In this document: positions 17,927 through 26,550 of the stretch, one piece after another | Numbering within the stretch: position 1 is the first letter of the stretch | Layout: each line of letters starts with the position of its first letter | Source of the DNA: Rhodopseudomonas palustris | GTDB taxonomy: Bacteria; Pseudomonadota; Alphaproteobacteria; Rhizobiales; Xanthobacteraceae | Reading direction: 5' to 3' | Length of the DNA: 64,000 bases | Assembly: GCA_016215605.1 (NCBI GenBank) | Contig: JACRJB010000030.1 | Location: forward strand, 37,404 to 101,403 | The notes under the pieces: generated by a model | Told to the model about the DNA's origin: nothing | The model's input: only the letters and a program-made list of their open reading frames with translations | Databases searched by the model: none | Position numbers and translations under genes: made by a program

Positions 17927-18748
17927 CTAAGCGCTCGCCTCCGCCACGAACGCATCCAGCAGCGCGTTGAAGCGTTCGGGTTGCTCCCATTGCGGCAGAT
18001 GTCCCGCGCCCTCGATCACCTGCACTTGTCCGCGCCACAGCGTCGGCATCGTCAGCGTGTCGAAATACGCGCCGTTGACCAGCTGCTCCTGTGCGCCGTG
18101 CAGCACCGCGAGCGGCTGTCGCAGGCCGGCGGCGACTGCGACTTCGTCACGAAAACCGCCGGGGCGAATGCTGGCGGCGAGCTGGCCGCGGGCGCGGCCG
18201 TCGGTGCGCAGCACGTCGGCGACCATCTCGGCCGGCAGATCAGTGACGCCGGGCCGGAACGCGGCGGCGACATAAGCCTGCGCCTGTTCGTCGTTCAGCT
18301 CGGGCTGGAAGGTGTAGGCCATCGCCGGCGTCGGCAGGAACGCCTGGTCCATCGCCGGCGGAAAGCTGATCGGCGGGGTGCCGTAGATCGCAAAGCCGCG
18401 GGCCTGCGCGAGGTCGGGCGCGGCCTCCAGCACGATGTGGCCGCCGAGACTCCAGCCGACGAACACCGCCTCCGCGGCGTCGAGCCTGGCGACGATGTCG
18501 TGCAACACCGCCGCATAGCCGGGCAAATTGTAGGTGGCGGCCGGATCGGCGGCGTCGGCGGATTCGCCGTGGCCGGGCAGATCGGGCACCAGAATGCGGT
18601 ATTTGGCGCCGAGCGGGCTGTCGAGCTGCGGCGCGAAGGCGCGCGACGAGGCTGAATTGCCGTGGATGATGACGATGGTCGGCCCGCTGCCGGCGGACTG
18701 GCGGTAGGCGATCCGCCCGGCGGCGGTGTCGATCGTTGAACTCTGCAT
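17927..18748 (-). CDS. Alpha/beta fold hydrolase
   Basis: A 273-residue hydrolase; the ATG at 18746-18748 fits the family N terminus better than a longer frame adding nine residues. The oxyanion strand is 'PTIVIIHGNSASS', the nucleophile elbow 'VGWSLGGHIVLEAA' (Ser), and the catalytic His lies in 'GAGHLPQWEQPERFN'. Such proteins include haloperoxidases, lipases and ester hydrolases; there is no diagnostic residue for any one. It stands alone between the family C repeat and the sigma-factor locus. Confidence 0.88.
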   Translation of the reverse strand: MQSSTIDTAAGRIAYRQSAGSGPTIVIIHGNSASSRAFAPQLDSPLGAKYRILVPDLPGHGESADAADPAATYNLPGYAAVLHDIVARLDAAEAVFVGWSLGGHIVLEAAPDLAQARGFAIYGTPPISFPPAMDQAFLPTPAMAYTFQPELNDEQAQAYVAAAFRPGVTDLPAEMVADVLRTDGRARGQLAASIRPGGFRDEVAVAAGLRQPLAVLHGAQEQLVNGAYFDTLTMPTLWRGQVQVIEGAGHLPQWEQPERFNALLDAFVAEASA

Positions 18749-19050
18749 GGATGGTGTCCCTCGCACTTGCAGCAAGGATACAATACCAGCGTACCGATTT
18801 TGGGAAGGCCGACTGGGCTGACGGCGGCAGCTGTGCGCCCCGAAAGGGTGCGGCCTCGGCGCGGGGGATCAGCGCGACCCCGGCCAAGGCCGCAGTGCGC
18901 CGATCGGCGGATCAGACGCGATCACATCATTATGAGTCGGTCGGACGATAGTGAGGCGCAGCGATGGTGGAATCGGCGATTATCAATGTCGAAATTGGGA
19001 CTACGCCGATTCCGGGTCAATAATTCCCGCCGTCTCCAACTAATTGCCAA
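18749..19050. other. Gene-free stretch of 302 bp
   Basis: The region upstream of the hydrolase and downstream of the anti-sigma gene. A 40-codon frame (18932-19054, plus) can be read but has no homology I recognise and no ribosome site, so I do not call it. The 5' half presumably carries the hydrolase promoter. No repeat or hairpin with a T tract was seen. Confidence 0.5.
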
Positions 19051-19824
19051 CTAACCGCCGGTCTTCTCGGTCTGGTCGTAGACCTGTTTGGCCACCTGGC
19101 TCAGCCGCTCCTTGTCGGTCGGGCCGGACAGCACGTAGCCGACGCCACGGTCGGCCCAGAACAGCGCGCCGTCGCGCTGGTCGCTGGCGTAGCGCATCTG
19201 CGTCGCATCGGTCTTGGCGCGCGAGCTGTACAGCGTGAAGCGCTCGCCGCTGGCGCCTTCGTACATCAGGAAGGCGGCCGGCGCGTCGGGCCCGGGCAGC
19301 AGCCGCCCGCCGACCAGTTTCAGTCCGGTGCCTTCCAGCTCGGGCGCCTTGACCGCGTAGCCGACCCGCTTCGACAGCCATTGCTGCAGATGCGCCCGCT
19401 CCGAGCCCTCGACTTCCACCGGATGCCGAACCTCGACGACGTAGAGCCGGTGCGCATCCAGCGCATCGACGGTGAAGCTGCGGAAGGTGCTCGGCGTGGC
19501 CGCGGCGCCGCGGGCCAGCCAGCCGGCGCCGCCGCCGACGATGAACGCCGCCAGCGTCGCCGCGATCGCGCCGCCGATCCAGCGCCGCGGCAGCGGCGCG
19601 CTCAGCCGGTCGAGCTGTAGCCGTGGCGGCACCGGCTCGTCGAGCACGCGGTCGTAGCGGGCGTGCAGCGCCTCGGCCATCGCCCGCCACGAGGCGACCC
19701 GTTCGGCATCCGCCGGATGCGCCGCCAGCCAGGCGTCGACGTCGGCCTGCCGCTCCGCCGGCAATTCGCCGTCCACATAGGCGTGCAGTTCGTCTTCGGT
19801 GACGGGAATGCGGGGCTCAGTCAT
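19051..19824 (-). CDS. Membrane anti-sigma factor
   Basis: A 257-residue anti-sigma factor. The N terminus 'VTEDELHAYVDGELPAERQ' is the anti-sigma domain start common to ChrR/RskA-type regulators, without the HxxxCxxC zinc site. One membrane helix lies at about residues 81-104 ('WIGGAIAATLAAFIVGGGAG'), followed by a roughly 150-residue periplasmic domain ('LVGGRLLPGPDAPAAFLMYE'). It is 30 bp downstream of the ECF sigma factor on the same strand, which it should hold at the membrane until a signal acts. Confidence 0.9.
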   Translation of the reverse strand: MTEPRIPVTEDELHAYVDGELPAERQADVDAWLAAHPADAERVASWRAMAEALHARYDRVLDEPVPPRLQLDRLSAPLPRRWIGGAIAATLAAFIVGGGAGWLARGAAATPSTFRSFTVDALDAHRLYVVEVRHPVEVEGSERAHLQQWLSKRVGYAVKAPELEGTGLKLVGGRLLPGPDAPAAFLMYEGASGERFTLYSSRAKTDATQMRYASDQRDGALFWADRGVGYVLSGPTDKERLSQVAKQVYDQTEKTGG

Positions 19825-19854
19825 GGGCGTTGGTCTTCTGCATCTTGCGTTGTC

Positions 19855-20343
19855 TCATTTCACCCGCCTCAGCATCGGGCGCTCGCCGTCGAGGCTGGCG
19901 CGGATCGCGGCGCGGGCGCGGGCGAGGCGGGACATCACGGTCCCGATCGGCACCCCCTGGATATCCGCGACTTCGCGGTAACTGAGGCCCTCGAGCACCA
20001 CCAGCAACAGCACGGCGCGCTGCTCTTCGACCAGCATCGCCAGCGCGCGGGCGATGTCGCTGCCCTCCGCCTCGGTGCCGCTGGCGTCCGCCCCGGTGTC
20101 GGTCAACGGCATCAGCGGCGGCCGGCGCGCCAGCGCGCGGCGGCGGTTGCGGTTGAGGTTGGTCAGGATGGTGTAGAGCCAGCTCCGCAAGTCGCCGCCG
20201 AGAAACAGCTTTTCCGAACGCAGCGCCCGCACCAGGGTATCCTGCACCAGATCGTCGGCGATGTCGGGGTCGCGCGCCAGCGCGCGGGCGTAACGCCGCA
20301 GTGCCGGAATCATCGCTTCGACGCCGTCCCGAAAATCGTCCAT
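19855..20343 (-). CDS. ECF-type RNA polymerase sigma factor
   Basis: A sigma-70 family protein of the ECF group, about 162 residues from the ATG at 20341-20343; a GTG at 20391 in frame would give 178. Region 2 is 'LRRYARALARDPDIADDLVQ' with 'DLRSWLYTILTNLNRNRRR', and region 4 is 'LVVLEGLSYREVADIQGVP' then 'GTVMSRLARARA'. The anti-sigma gene follows after 30 bp. The upstream region shows a GGAAT-N17-GTT element (20414-20438) that suggests autoregulation. The stimulus cannot be read from the sequence. Confidence 0.92.
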   Translation of the reverse strand: MDDFRDGVEAMIPALRRYARALARDPDIADDLVQDTLVRALRSEKLFLGGDLRSWLYTILTNLNRNRRRALARRPPLMPLTDTGADASGTEAEGSDIARALAMLVEEQRAVLLLVVLEGLSYREVADIQGVPIGTVMSRLARARAAIRASLDGERPMLRRVK

Positions 20344-20413
20344 CGTTCCGATCGCCCCGAACCGGCGTTCCGCGCGGCCGTGTTCCGACACCGTCAGTGG
20401 CGCCGGGAATCAT

Positions 20414-20438
20414 AACACCATCGGACGGCGCCTATTCC
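20414..20438 (-). promoter_or_regulatory. ECF-type promoter upstream of the sigma gene
   Basis: On the minus strand the sequence is GGAAT, 17 bases, then GTT, matching the general ECF pattern GGAAC-N16/17-GTT, 71 bp upstream of the sigma ATG and 23 bp upstream of the alternative GTG. ECF factors commonly drive their own genes from such elements. Confidence 0.5.
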
Positions 20439-20548
20439 ATCGCCCGAAGACCGCGCCGAAACGGCTGAATTTGCTGCGAAGATGGGGGCTGTACCCGGCC
20501 CGGCCGCTGGTGTAGGTCCAGAGCCCAATCAAGGCGATAGGACACGAA

Positions 20549-21367
20549 ATGGCGAGCGATTCAGGCCTGATGCAGGGCAAGCGTGGGGTGATTCTGGGCG
20601 TGGCCAACAACCGCTCGATCGCCTGGGGCATCGCCAAGGCCTGCCGCGCCCACGGCGCCGAGATCGCGCTGACCTGGCAGGGCGACGCGCTGAAGAAGCG
20701 GGTGATGCCGCTGGCGGCCGAGCTGGACGGCATTCTGGTCGGACATTGCGACGTCACCGATCCGGCGACGATCGACGCGGTGTTCGACGAGCTGAAGGCC
20801 AAATGGGGCAAGATCGACTTCGTCGTCCACGCCATCGCGTTCTCCGACAAGGACCAGCTCGACGGCCGCTATGTCGAGACCACCGCCGACAACTTCTCCA
20901 AGACGATGCTGATCTCGTGCTACTCGCTGACCGCGATCGCGCAGCGCGCCGAGAAGCTGATGCCGGACGGCGGCTCGATCCTGACGCTGACCTATTACGG
21001 CGCCGAGAAGTGGATGCCGCATTACAACGTGATGGGCGTCGCCAAGGCCGCGCTGGAAGCCAGCGTGCGCTATCTCGCCGCCGACCTCGGCGAGAAGAAC
21101 ATCCGCGTCAACGCGATCTCGGCGGGCCCGATCAAGACGCTGGCGGCGTCCGGCATCGGCGACTTCCGCTACATCCTGAAATGGAACGAATACAATTCGC
21201 CGATGCGCCGCACCGTGACGATCGAGGAGGTCGGCGACAGCGCCTTGTACTTCCTGTCCGGCCTGTCGCGCGGCGTCACCGGCGAGATCCACCACGTCGA
21301 TTCCGGCTACCACGTCGTCGGCATGAAGCGCCCCGACGCGCCGGATATTTCGCTGGCGAAGGACTGA
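20549..21367 (+). CDS. fabI: Enoyl-[acyl-carrier-protein] reductase (NADH)
   Basis: The 272-residue FabI catalyses the last reduction of fatty-acid elongation. The divergent SDR nucleotide motif 'GVILGVANNRSIAWGIA' is present, as is the FabI active-site arrangement with Tyr and Lys in 'HYNVMGVAKAALEASVRY', and 'RVNAISAGPIKTLAASGI' on the substrate-loop side. Length and sequence match the FabI family well. The gene for a histidine phosphatase begins 11 bp after the stop. Confidence 0.95.
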   Translation: MASDSGLMQGKRGVILGVANNRSIAWGIAKACRAHGAEIALTWQGDALKKRVMPLAAELDGILVGHCDVTDPATIDAVFDELKAKWGKIDFVVHAIAFSDKDQLDGRYVETTADNFSKTMLISCYSLTAIAQRAEKLMPDGGSILTLTYYGAEKWMPHYNVMGVAKAALEASVRYLAADLGEKNIRVNAISAGPIKTLAASGIGDFRYILKWNEYNSPMRRTVTIEEVGDSALYFLSGLSRGVTGEIHHVDSGYHVVGMKRPDAPDISLAKD

Positions 21368-21378
21368 TCGCGCCCTCC

Positions 21379-21999
21379 ATGCCGCGGCCCGTGATCTACT
21401 ACATCCGCCACGGCCAGACGGAATGGAACGCCGCCGGCCGGTTCCAGGGCTCGCAGGACATCCCGCTCAACGAGCTCGGGCGGGAGCAGGCCGCGCGCGC
21501 CGGCGGCATTCTCAACGAGCTGATGACGCAGCATGGCCACACGCCGGGCGACTTCGGGTTCGTCTCCAGCCCGCTCGGACGGGCCCGCTCGACCATTGAA
21601 TTCGTGCGCACCCGGCTCGACCTGCCGCCGGCGGACTACGCGCTCGACGACCGGCTGCGCGAGATCGGCTTCGGTCATTGGGAGGGGACGACCTTGCGTG
21701 AGCAGGAAGCCTTGCATCCCGAGCTGTTTGCCGAGCGTCTGCTGGACAAATGGGGAATTCCGGCGCCCGGTGGCGAGAGCTACGCCGAGGTCACGCTGCG
21801 CGTCCGCGACTGGGTCGACAGCCTGACCGGCGACACGGTCGCGGTCGCCCATGGCGGCACCGCCCGCGCCCTGATGGTGGCGCTCGGCGTCGAAACCATC
21901 GCCGGCGCCGCCGATCTGCCGATCGAGCAGGGCGCGGTCTATGTGTTCAGGGATGGCGGACTGACGGTCGTCCGCGGTGGGAACGGGGCGGGGACCTAG
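21379..21999 (+). CDS. Histidine phosphatase family protein (phosphoglycerate mutase-like)
   Basis: A 206-residue protein of the histidine phosphatase superfamily. The phospho-acceptor motif is 'IYYIRHGQTEWNAAGRFQG', Arg and Glu follow in 'SSPLGRARSTIEF' and 'EIGFGHWEGTT', and the second catalytic His is in 'TVAVAHGGTARALM'. It could be a cofactor-dependent phosphoglycerate mutase or a broad phosphatase; the residues do not decide. Its 11 bp distance from fabI indicates co-transcription. Confidence 0.9.
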   Translation: MPRPVIYYIRHGQTEWNAAGRFQGSQDIPLNELGREQAARAGGILNELMTQHGHTPGDFGFVSSPLGRARSTIEFVRTRLDLPPADYALDDRLREIGFGHWEGTTLREQEALHPELFAERLLDKWGIPAPGGESYAEVTLRVRDWVDSLTGDTVAVAHGGTARALMVALGVETIAGAADLPIEQGAVYVFRDGGLTVVRGGNGAGT

Positions 22000-22032
22000 C
22001 TTCGTGATGACGGCGGTACCGCAAATACAAGC

Positions 22033-22061
22033 CGTCATCACCCGCGGATGCGGGTGATCCA
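22033..22061. repeat. Short palindrome, family F
   Basis: GTCATCACCCGCGGATGCGGGTGATCC forms a hairpin with arms ATCACCCGC/GCGGGTGAT. It lies just after the histidine phosphatase gene and may act in transcript ending. Confidence 0.7.
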
Positions 22062-22111
22062 GGATCGCAGAGTGCTTGCGGCAGACGCACGGCCAACTAA
22101 CGGATGCTCTG

Positions 22112-22319
22112 GACTACTGGGGCGCCCGGTCGAGCCGGGCGATGACGGAAGTAAGTGGGCCAGCTAACAACGCTTCGTCATTGCCGGGCTTGACCCGCCT
22201 GCGGGGCCGAAGCCCCTTCGGCGCGGCGAAGGCCCGGCAATCCATCTTGTTCGCAAGATGATCTTCGTTCAGCGCGCTTCGCGCGCGATGGATGCGCGGG
22301 TCGAGCCCGCGCATGACGG
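22112..22319. repeat. Tandem palindromic repeats, family E-like
   Basis: A fragment ending 'ggtcgagccgggcgatgac' is followed by a full element that opens GTCATTGCCGGGCTTGACCC and closes GGGTCGAGCCCGCGCATGAC, with inner pairs such as 'ccttcggcgcggcgaagg'. They form long hairpins. No coding content is seen. Confidence 0.7.
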
Positions 22320-22871
22320 GAGTGAGGGTGGCGAAGGCTGCGCCTATCGCGAGGTCCGATTCAACTATCAAACAGCCACGGCTCTTCGTTCTCGCGGCTC
22401 CGCTGAGCCCGAGTTGTGCACCCGTCGCTTCACAGCGAGGGGTGGGGGCGCGCCGGTCGGCGCAAAGGTGGTGAGTGTCGCGATGGCTTTGCGGACCATC
22501 GCGCAACGCCTTCCGGCGCGCCCACCGCGGCGATTTTGGGCGTCGGGACCGTTCTTCCGGGAACACAGCGGAGCGGGATCTCCCCGGCCTTGCTGCACCC
22601 GTCCAGCCACGAAAGCGGCAGCCGCTCGTAGTAGCGGCGGACGGTGACCTTCTGCCTCCCGGACGTGCGGGTGCGAACCGCAACGCGCAGGACGCCGCGT
22701 CCGTCCGACTCCGCCAGCGCCATGCCGGCTTCGTCGAACCATCGTTCCGGGCTGGTTACCCAACCCGCCGATCTGTCCCGCTTCAAAAGCGCCCTCGAGA
22801 AGCGCCCCTCACGGACAGGACGGTGCGGACTATAATCATAATAGGAAGATTGTCAAGAGGACCGGCGGCGC
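22320..22871. other. Unassigned sequence between two repeat blocks
   Basis: About 550 bp without a gene I can support. A minus-strand frame (22430-22786) reads through it and contains '[17 protein letters not shown]' and '[20 protein letters not shown]'; it has no start context and I do not recognise a family. It could be a decayed gene or part of a larger repeated unit. The 3' end is locally AT-rich around 22831. Confidence 0.4.
22831..22836 (+). promoter_or_regulatory. Perfect TATAAT -10 element ahead of aroC
   Basis: TATAAT in an AT-rich patch, rare in this GC-rich genome; the -35 area 17 bp upstream reads CTCACG and matches poorly. It is 233 bp upstream of the aroC start with a repeat in between, so it may be the aroC promoter. 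Confidence 0.35.
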
Positions 22872-22998
22872 CTTCCTTCTCCCCTTGTGGGAGAAGGTGG
22901 CGCGGACGCAGTCCGCGACGGATGAGGGGGCGCAGCGCCCGTGGCACCCCTCACCCGGCGAGCTTCGCTCGCCACCCTCTCCCACAAGGGGAGAGGGT
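22872..22998. repeat. Palindromic intergenic repeat, family D
   Basis: CTTCTCCCCTTGTGGGAGAAG at one end and CTCTCCCACAAGGGGAGAG at the other, with inner pair 'ggatgagggg'/'cccctcaccc'. The beginning of what looks like a further copy is at 63960-64000, cut by the window edge. Confidence 0.85.
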
Positions 22999-23068
22999 TT
23001 GGGTCGGTTTGACCCTGTCCGGCCGGCGCGTTACCACACCGGCGCATGTCTCGAGAGGCGGGTCCGCC

Positions 23069-24154
23069 ATGTCGTTCAATACTTTCGGCCATCTATTTCG
23101 CGTCACCACCTTCGGCGAGAGCCATGGGGTGGCGATCGGCTGCGTGGTCGATGGCTGTCCGCCGCTGATCCCGCTGACCGAGGCCGACATCCAGGGCGAT
23201 CTCGACCGTCGCCGGCCCGGCCAGTCGCGCTTCACCACCCAGCGCCAGGAAGCCGATCAGGTGAAGATCCTGTCCGGCGTGATGGCGCATCCGGAGACCG
23301 GGGTGCAGGTCACCACCGGCACGCCGATCGCGCTGATGATCGAGAACACCGACCAGCGCTCCAAGGACTATTCGGACATCCAGAACAAGTTTCGGCCCGG
23401 CCACGCCGACTTCACCTACGAGGCGAAATACGGCATCCGCGACTATCGCGGCGGCGGCCGCTCCTCGGCGCGCGAGACCGCGAGTCGCGTCGCCGCCGGC
23501 GCGGTGGCGCGCAAGGTGATTGCCGGCATGAGCGTGCGCGGCGCGCTGGTGCAGATCGGCCCGCACAAGATCGACCGCGACAAGTGGGACTGGGCCGAGA
23601 TCGGCAACAACCCGTTGTTCTGTCCGGACAAGGAAGCCGCTGCGCTGTTCGCCGATTATCTCGACGGCATCCGCAAGTCGGGCTCGTCGATCGGCGCGGT
23701 GATCGAGGTGGTGGCCGAAGGCGTCCCGGCGGGCCTCGGTGCGCCGATCTACGCCAAGCTCGATACCGACCTCGCCGCGGCGCTGATGAGCATCAACGCG
23801 GTCAAGGGCGTCGAGATCGGCGACGGCTTCGCCACCGCGGCGCTGACCGGCGAACAGAATGCCGACGAGATGCGGATGGGCAATCACGGCCCGCAATTCC
23901 TGTCCAACCACGCCGGCGGCATTCTCGGCGGCATCTCGACCGGCCAGCCGGTGGTGGCGCGGTTCGCAGTGAAGCCGACGTCGTCGATCCTGACCCCGCG
24001 CAAGACCGTCGATCGCGGCGGCCACGACACCGACATCCTCACCAAGGGCCGCCACGATCCCTGCGTCGGCATCCGCGCGGTTCCGGTCGGCGAGGCGATG
24101 GTCGCCTGCGTGCTGGCCGACCACCTGCTGCGCCATCGCGGCCAGGTCGGCTGA
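23069..24154 (+). CDS. aroC: Chorismate synthase
   Basis: The 361-residue enzyme converts 5-enolpyruvylshikimate 3-phosphate to chorismate using reduced FMN, the last common step to aromatic amino acids. The three family signatures are present: '[17 protein letters not shown]' near residue 16, '[20 protein letters not shown]' near 125 and '[19 protein letters not shown]' near 329. The ATG at 23069 starts the conserved '[20 protein letters not shown]'. It stands behind the long repeat region and has no close downstream partner. Confidence 0.96.
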   Translation: MSFNTFGHLFRVTTFGESHGVAIGCVVDGCPPLIPLTEADIQGDLDRRRPGQSRFTTQRQEADQVKILSGVMAHPETGVQVTTGTPIALMIENTDQRSKDYSDIQNKFRPGHADFTYEAKYGIRDYRGGGRSSARETASRVAAGAVARKVIAGMSVRGALVQIGPHKIDRDKWDWAEIGNNPLFCPDKEAAALFADYLDGIRKSGSSIGAVIEVVAEGVPAGLGAPIYAKLDTDLAAALMSINAVKGVEIGDGFATAALTGEQNADEMRMGNHGPQFLSNHAGGILGGISTGQPVVARFAVKPTSSILTPRKTVDRGGHDTDILTKGRHDPCVGIRAVPVGEAMVACVLADHLLRHRGQVG

Positions 24155-24187
24155 GGCAGTTTTCTTTGGGGCTTCTGACCGGCAGGA

Positions 24188-24293
24188 CCTCATGGTGAGG
24201 AGGCGCGAAGCGCCGTCTCGAACCATGGGCGGCGGGCACTGCGCGGCCCCATCCTTCGAGACGCCCGACTTCGCCGGGCTCCTCAGGATGAGG
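24188..24293. repeat. Intergenic repeat, family B (copy 1)
   Basis: CCTCATGGTGAGGAGGCGCG at one end and CCGGGCTCCTCAGGATGAGG at the other, with an inner pair 'cgtctcgaaccatgg'/'atccttcgagacg'. Further copies are at 47747-47852 and, inverted, 55993-56098. Confidence 0.85.
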
Positions 24294-24415
24294 AATCAGT
24301 GCTTGTTGAAAAGGCCGTATCGCTCAGTTCCGCCGGTGTGTCGGCTCAGCGTCTGGGGATCTGCCATGAGCGGTGCCCCGGTGCCAATCGGGCACCGGTC
24401 CGCTAGGATGGCCCG

Positions 24416-25615
24416 ATGCAATCCCAACGGTTCAACGACCTGATCGATTGGCTGATCGACGGCGCGCGCTCCGAGCCGGAGCCGGTCGCGATGATGACGC
24501 GCACCTGCGAGCGGCTGGTCGAGGCCGGGCTGCCGCTGTACCGCGTCGGCGTGTTCGTCGAGACGCTGCATCCGGACATCTACGGCTACGGCTTCGTCTG
24601 GCGCGACGGGCAGGAGACCGTCACCAGCGAAACCACGGTCGACGTCGAGAGCCTGGAAGAGTATCAGCGCAGCCCGCTGAAGCTGATGTACGACAGCGCC
24701 GCCGAAGTGCGCTTCCGGCTCGACGACGACGCCAGCCGCGCGTTCCCGTTCTTCGACGAGATGCGCCACGAGGGCGTCACCGACTATTTGGCCCTGCCGC
24801 TGATCTTCATGGACGGCGCCATCAACGGCATCAGCTTCACCACGCGCCGGCCCGGCGGCTTCAGCGCCGCCGACCTCGTCGCGATGCGGCGGCTGAGCGG
24901 GCCGCTGTCGCGGCTGATCGAGGTGATCAGCCTGCGCGAGATCGCCACCACGCTGCTCGACACCTATGTGGGCAACCGCGCCGGCGCGCGGATTCTGTCC
25001 GGCCAGATCCGGCGCGGCCACGCCGACACCATGCGCGCCGCGATCTGGCTGTCGGATCTGCGCGGCTTCACCGCACTGTCGGACCGGCTGCCGCCCGAAG
25101 TGGTGGTCAAGCTGCTGAACGCTTACTTCGATTGCCAGGTCGGACCGATCCTGCGCAACGGCGGCGAAGTGCTGAAGTTCATGGGCGACGGCCTGCTCGC
25201 GGTGTTTCCGATCGCCGCCGACGGCGGCGACGAGGCCGAGGTCTGCGCCCGGATGCTCGCCGCCGCGCAGGAATGCCGCGGCACCGTCGCGGCGATGAAC
25301 TACATCGAGGGCAACCACGTCATCGAGGGCTTCCGCTTCGGCGTCGCGCTGCATGTCGGGCAGGTGCTGTACGGCAATATCGGCGGCGGCAACCGGCTCG
25401 ACTTCACCTGCATCGGCCCGGCCGTCAATCTCGCCGCGCGGCTGGAGCGGATCGCCGGCCGGCTCGGCCGCACCGTGGTCGCCTCGTCGGACTTCATCGG
25501 CCTGTGCGGCGACGGCTTCGTCGAGATCGGCGAGTTCCCGATCGAAGGCCTGTCGCACACCGAACGGGTCTACGGCCTCGAAGTCGAGACACTGCAGGCC
25601 GCCGAGGGATTGTAG
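24416..25615 (+). CDS. Adenylate/guanylate cyclase domain protein
   Basis: A 399-residue soluble protein. Residues about 1-190 form an N-terminal domain with GAF-like features, and residues about 205-375 a class III nucleotide cyclase. The two metal-binding Asp are in 'AIWLSDLRGFTALSD' and 'KFMGDGLLAVFP'; 'FTCIGPAVNLAARLERIA' is the motif holding the transition-state Asn and Arg. This is the bacterial single-chain type found with adenylate cyclases of rhizobia. No membrane helix is seen, so a cytosolic sensor-cyclase is likely. It is transcribed alone. Confidence 0.88.
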   Translation: MQSQRFNDLIDWLIDGARSEPEPVAMMTRTCERLVEAGLPLYRVGVFVETLHPDIYGYGFVWRDGQETVTSETTVDVESLEEYQRSPLKLMYDSAAEVRFRLDDDASRAFPFFDEMRHEGVTDYLALPLIFMDGAINGISFTTRRPGGFSAADLVAMRRLSGPLSRLIEVISLREIATTLLDTYVGNRAGARILSGQIRRGHADTMRAAIWLSDLRGFTALSDRLPPEVVVKLLNAYFDCQVGPILRNGGEVLKFMGDGLLAVFPIAADGGDEAEVCARMLAAAQECRGTVAAMNYIEGNHVIEGFRFGVALHVGQVLYGNIGGGNRLDFTCIGPAVNLAARLERIAGRLGRTVVASSDFIGLCGDGFVEIGEFPIEGLSHTERVYGLEVETLQAAEGL

Positions 25616-25638
25616 TTCGCGCGGAGCGGCCCGCTGCC

Positions 25639-26505
25639 TCAGCCCTCATCCCACCACGGATATTGCGACGGCATGTCCTGCGAGACCTTGCCGGGAAACG
25701 CCGGCGCGCGCTTGTCAAAGAAGGCGGCGACGCCTTCGCGGACGTCGGGATGACGGCCGCGCTCGATCGACATCGCGCCGTCGATCGCCAGTACTCCGTA
25801 TGGGTCGGGAGCGCCGGCGAACCGCCACAGCATCTGCCGGGTCAGCGCAACCGAGACGGGCGAGCTCTGTTCGGTGAGTTCGCGCGCGATCTCCTTGGCG
25901 CGTTCGAGGATTTGCTCGGGCGCGGTGAGTTCGCTGACAAGCCCGCCGCGGAGCGCTTCTTCCGCCGCAAAGATGCGGCCGGAGATCGCCCAGCGCAGCG
26001 CCTGCGGCAGCCCGACCAGCTTCGGCAGAAACCAGGCGCTGCCGGCTTCCGGGACCAGCCCGCGCTGCGCGAAGATGAATCCGATCTTGGCGCCGGTCGC
26101 CGCGATGCGGACGTCCATCGGCAGCGTCATGGTGATGCCGATGCCGACCGCCGGGCCGTTGATCGCGGCGATCGACGGCTTGCGACAGCGGAAGATCGCG
26201 TCGACGAAGCCGCTGCCCGAGCGCGGCGCGCCGCTGGTCAGCCGGTTGCCGAACACGCCGGCGCCGTGGTCGCCGGAGGTGTCGAAGCTGGAGGCGCCGC
26301 CTGAGACGTCAGCCCCGGCGCAGAACGCGCGGCCGGCGCCGGTGACGATAACGGCGCGGACGTCATCATCGGTGTCGGCCTGGCGAAACGCCGCCTCGAT
26401 CTCGCTGCCCATCGCGCCGGTGTAGGCGTTGAGTTTGTCGGGCCGGTTCAGCGTGATCACCAGAATCGCGCCATCCATGCTGCAGGTGATTTGTTCGGTG
26501 TCCAC
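25639..26505 (-). CDS. Enoyl-CoA hydratase/isomerase family protein
   Basis: A 288-residue crotonase-fold enzyme, fourth gene of a minus-strand operon. The oxyanion-hole strands are 'GAGRAFCAGADVSGG' and 'INGPAVGIGITMTLPMD'; the acid position lies in 'RGLVPEAGSAWFLP', with the Glu as expected for hydratases. It should hydrate a 2-enoyl-CoA in a beta-oxidation-like pathway. It lies 45 bp downstream of the acyl-CoA ligase, whose product it may process. Confidence 0.9.
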   Translation of the reverse strand: MDTEQITCSMDGAILVITLNRPDKLNAYTGAMGSEIEAAFRQADTDDDVRAVIVTGAGRAFCAGADVSGGASSFDTSGDHGAGVFGNRLTSGAPRSGSGFVDAIFRCRKPSIAAINGPAVGIGITMTLPMDVRIAATGAKIGFIFAQRGLVPEAGSAWFLPKLVGLPQALRWAISGRIFAAEEALRGGLVSELTAPEQILERAKEIARELTEQSSPVSVALTRQMLWRFAGAPDPYGVLAIDGAMSIERGRHPDVREGVAAFFDKRAPAFPGKVSQDMPSQYPWWDEG

Positions 26506-26550
26506 GTTGATCGTCCTGAAGGTGAGAGCAGGGAGGCGCGATCCGCGCCG

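Noticed and set aside
18932..19054. A 40-codon plus-strand frame between the hydrolase and anti-sigma genes
   Set aside because: Basic composition only, no ribosome site and no homology recognised; too short to support.
22430..22786. A 118-codon minus-strand frame in the repeat region before aroC
   Set aside because: No ribosome site, no known family, and it lies among repeats. It could be a remnant, so it is described as unassigned sequence instead.
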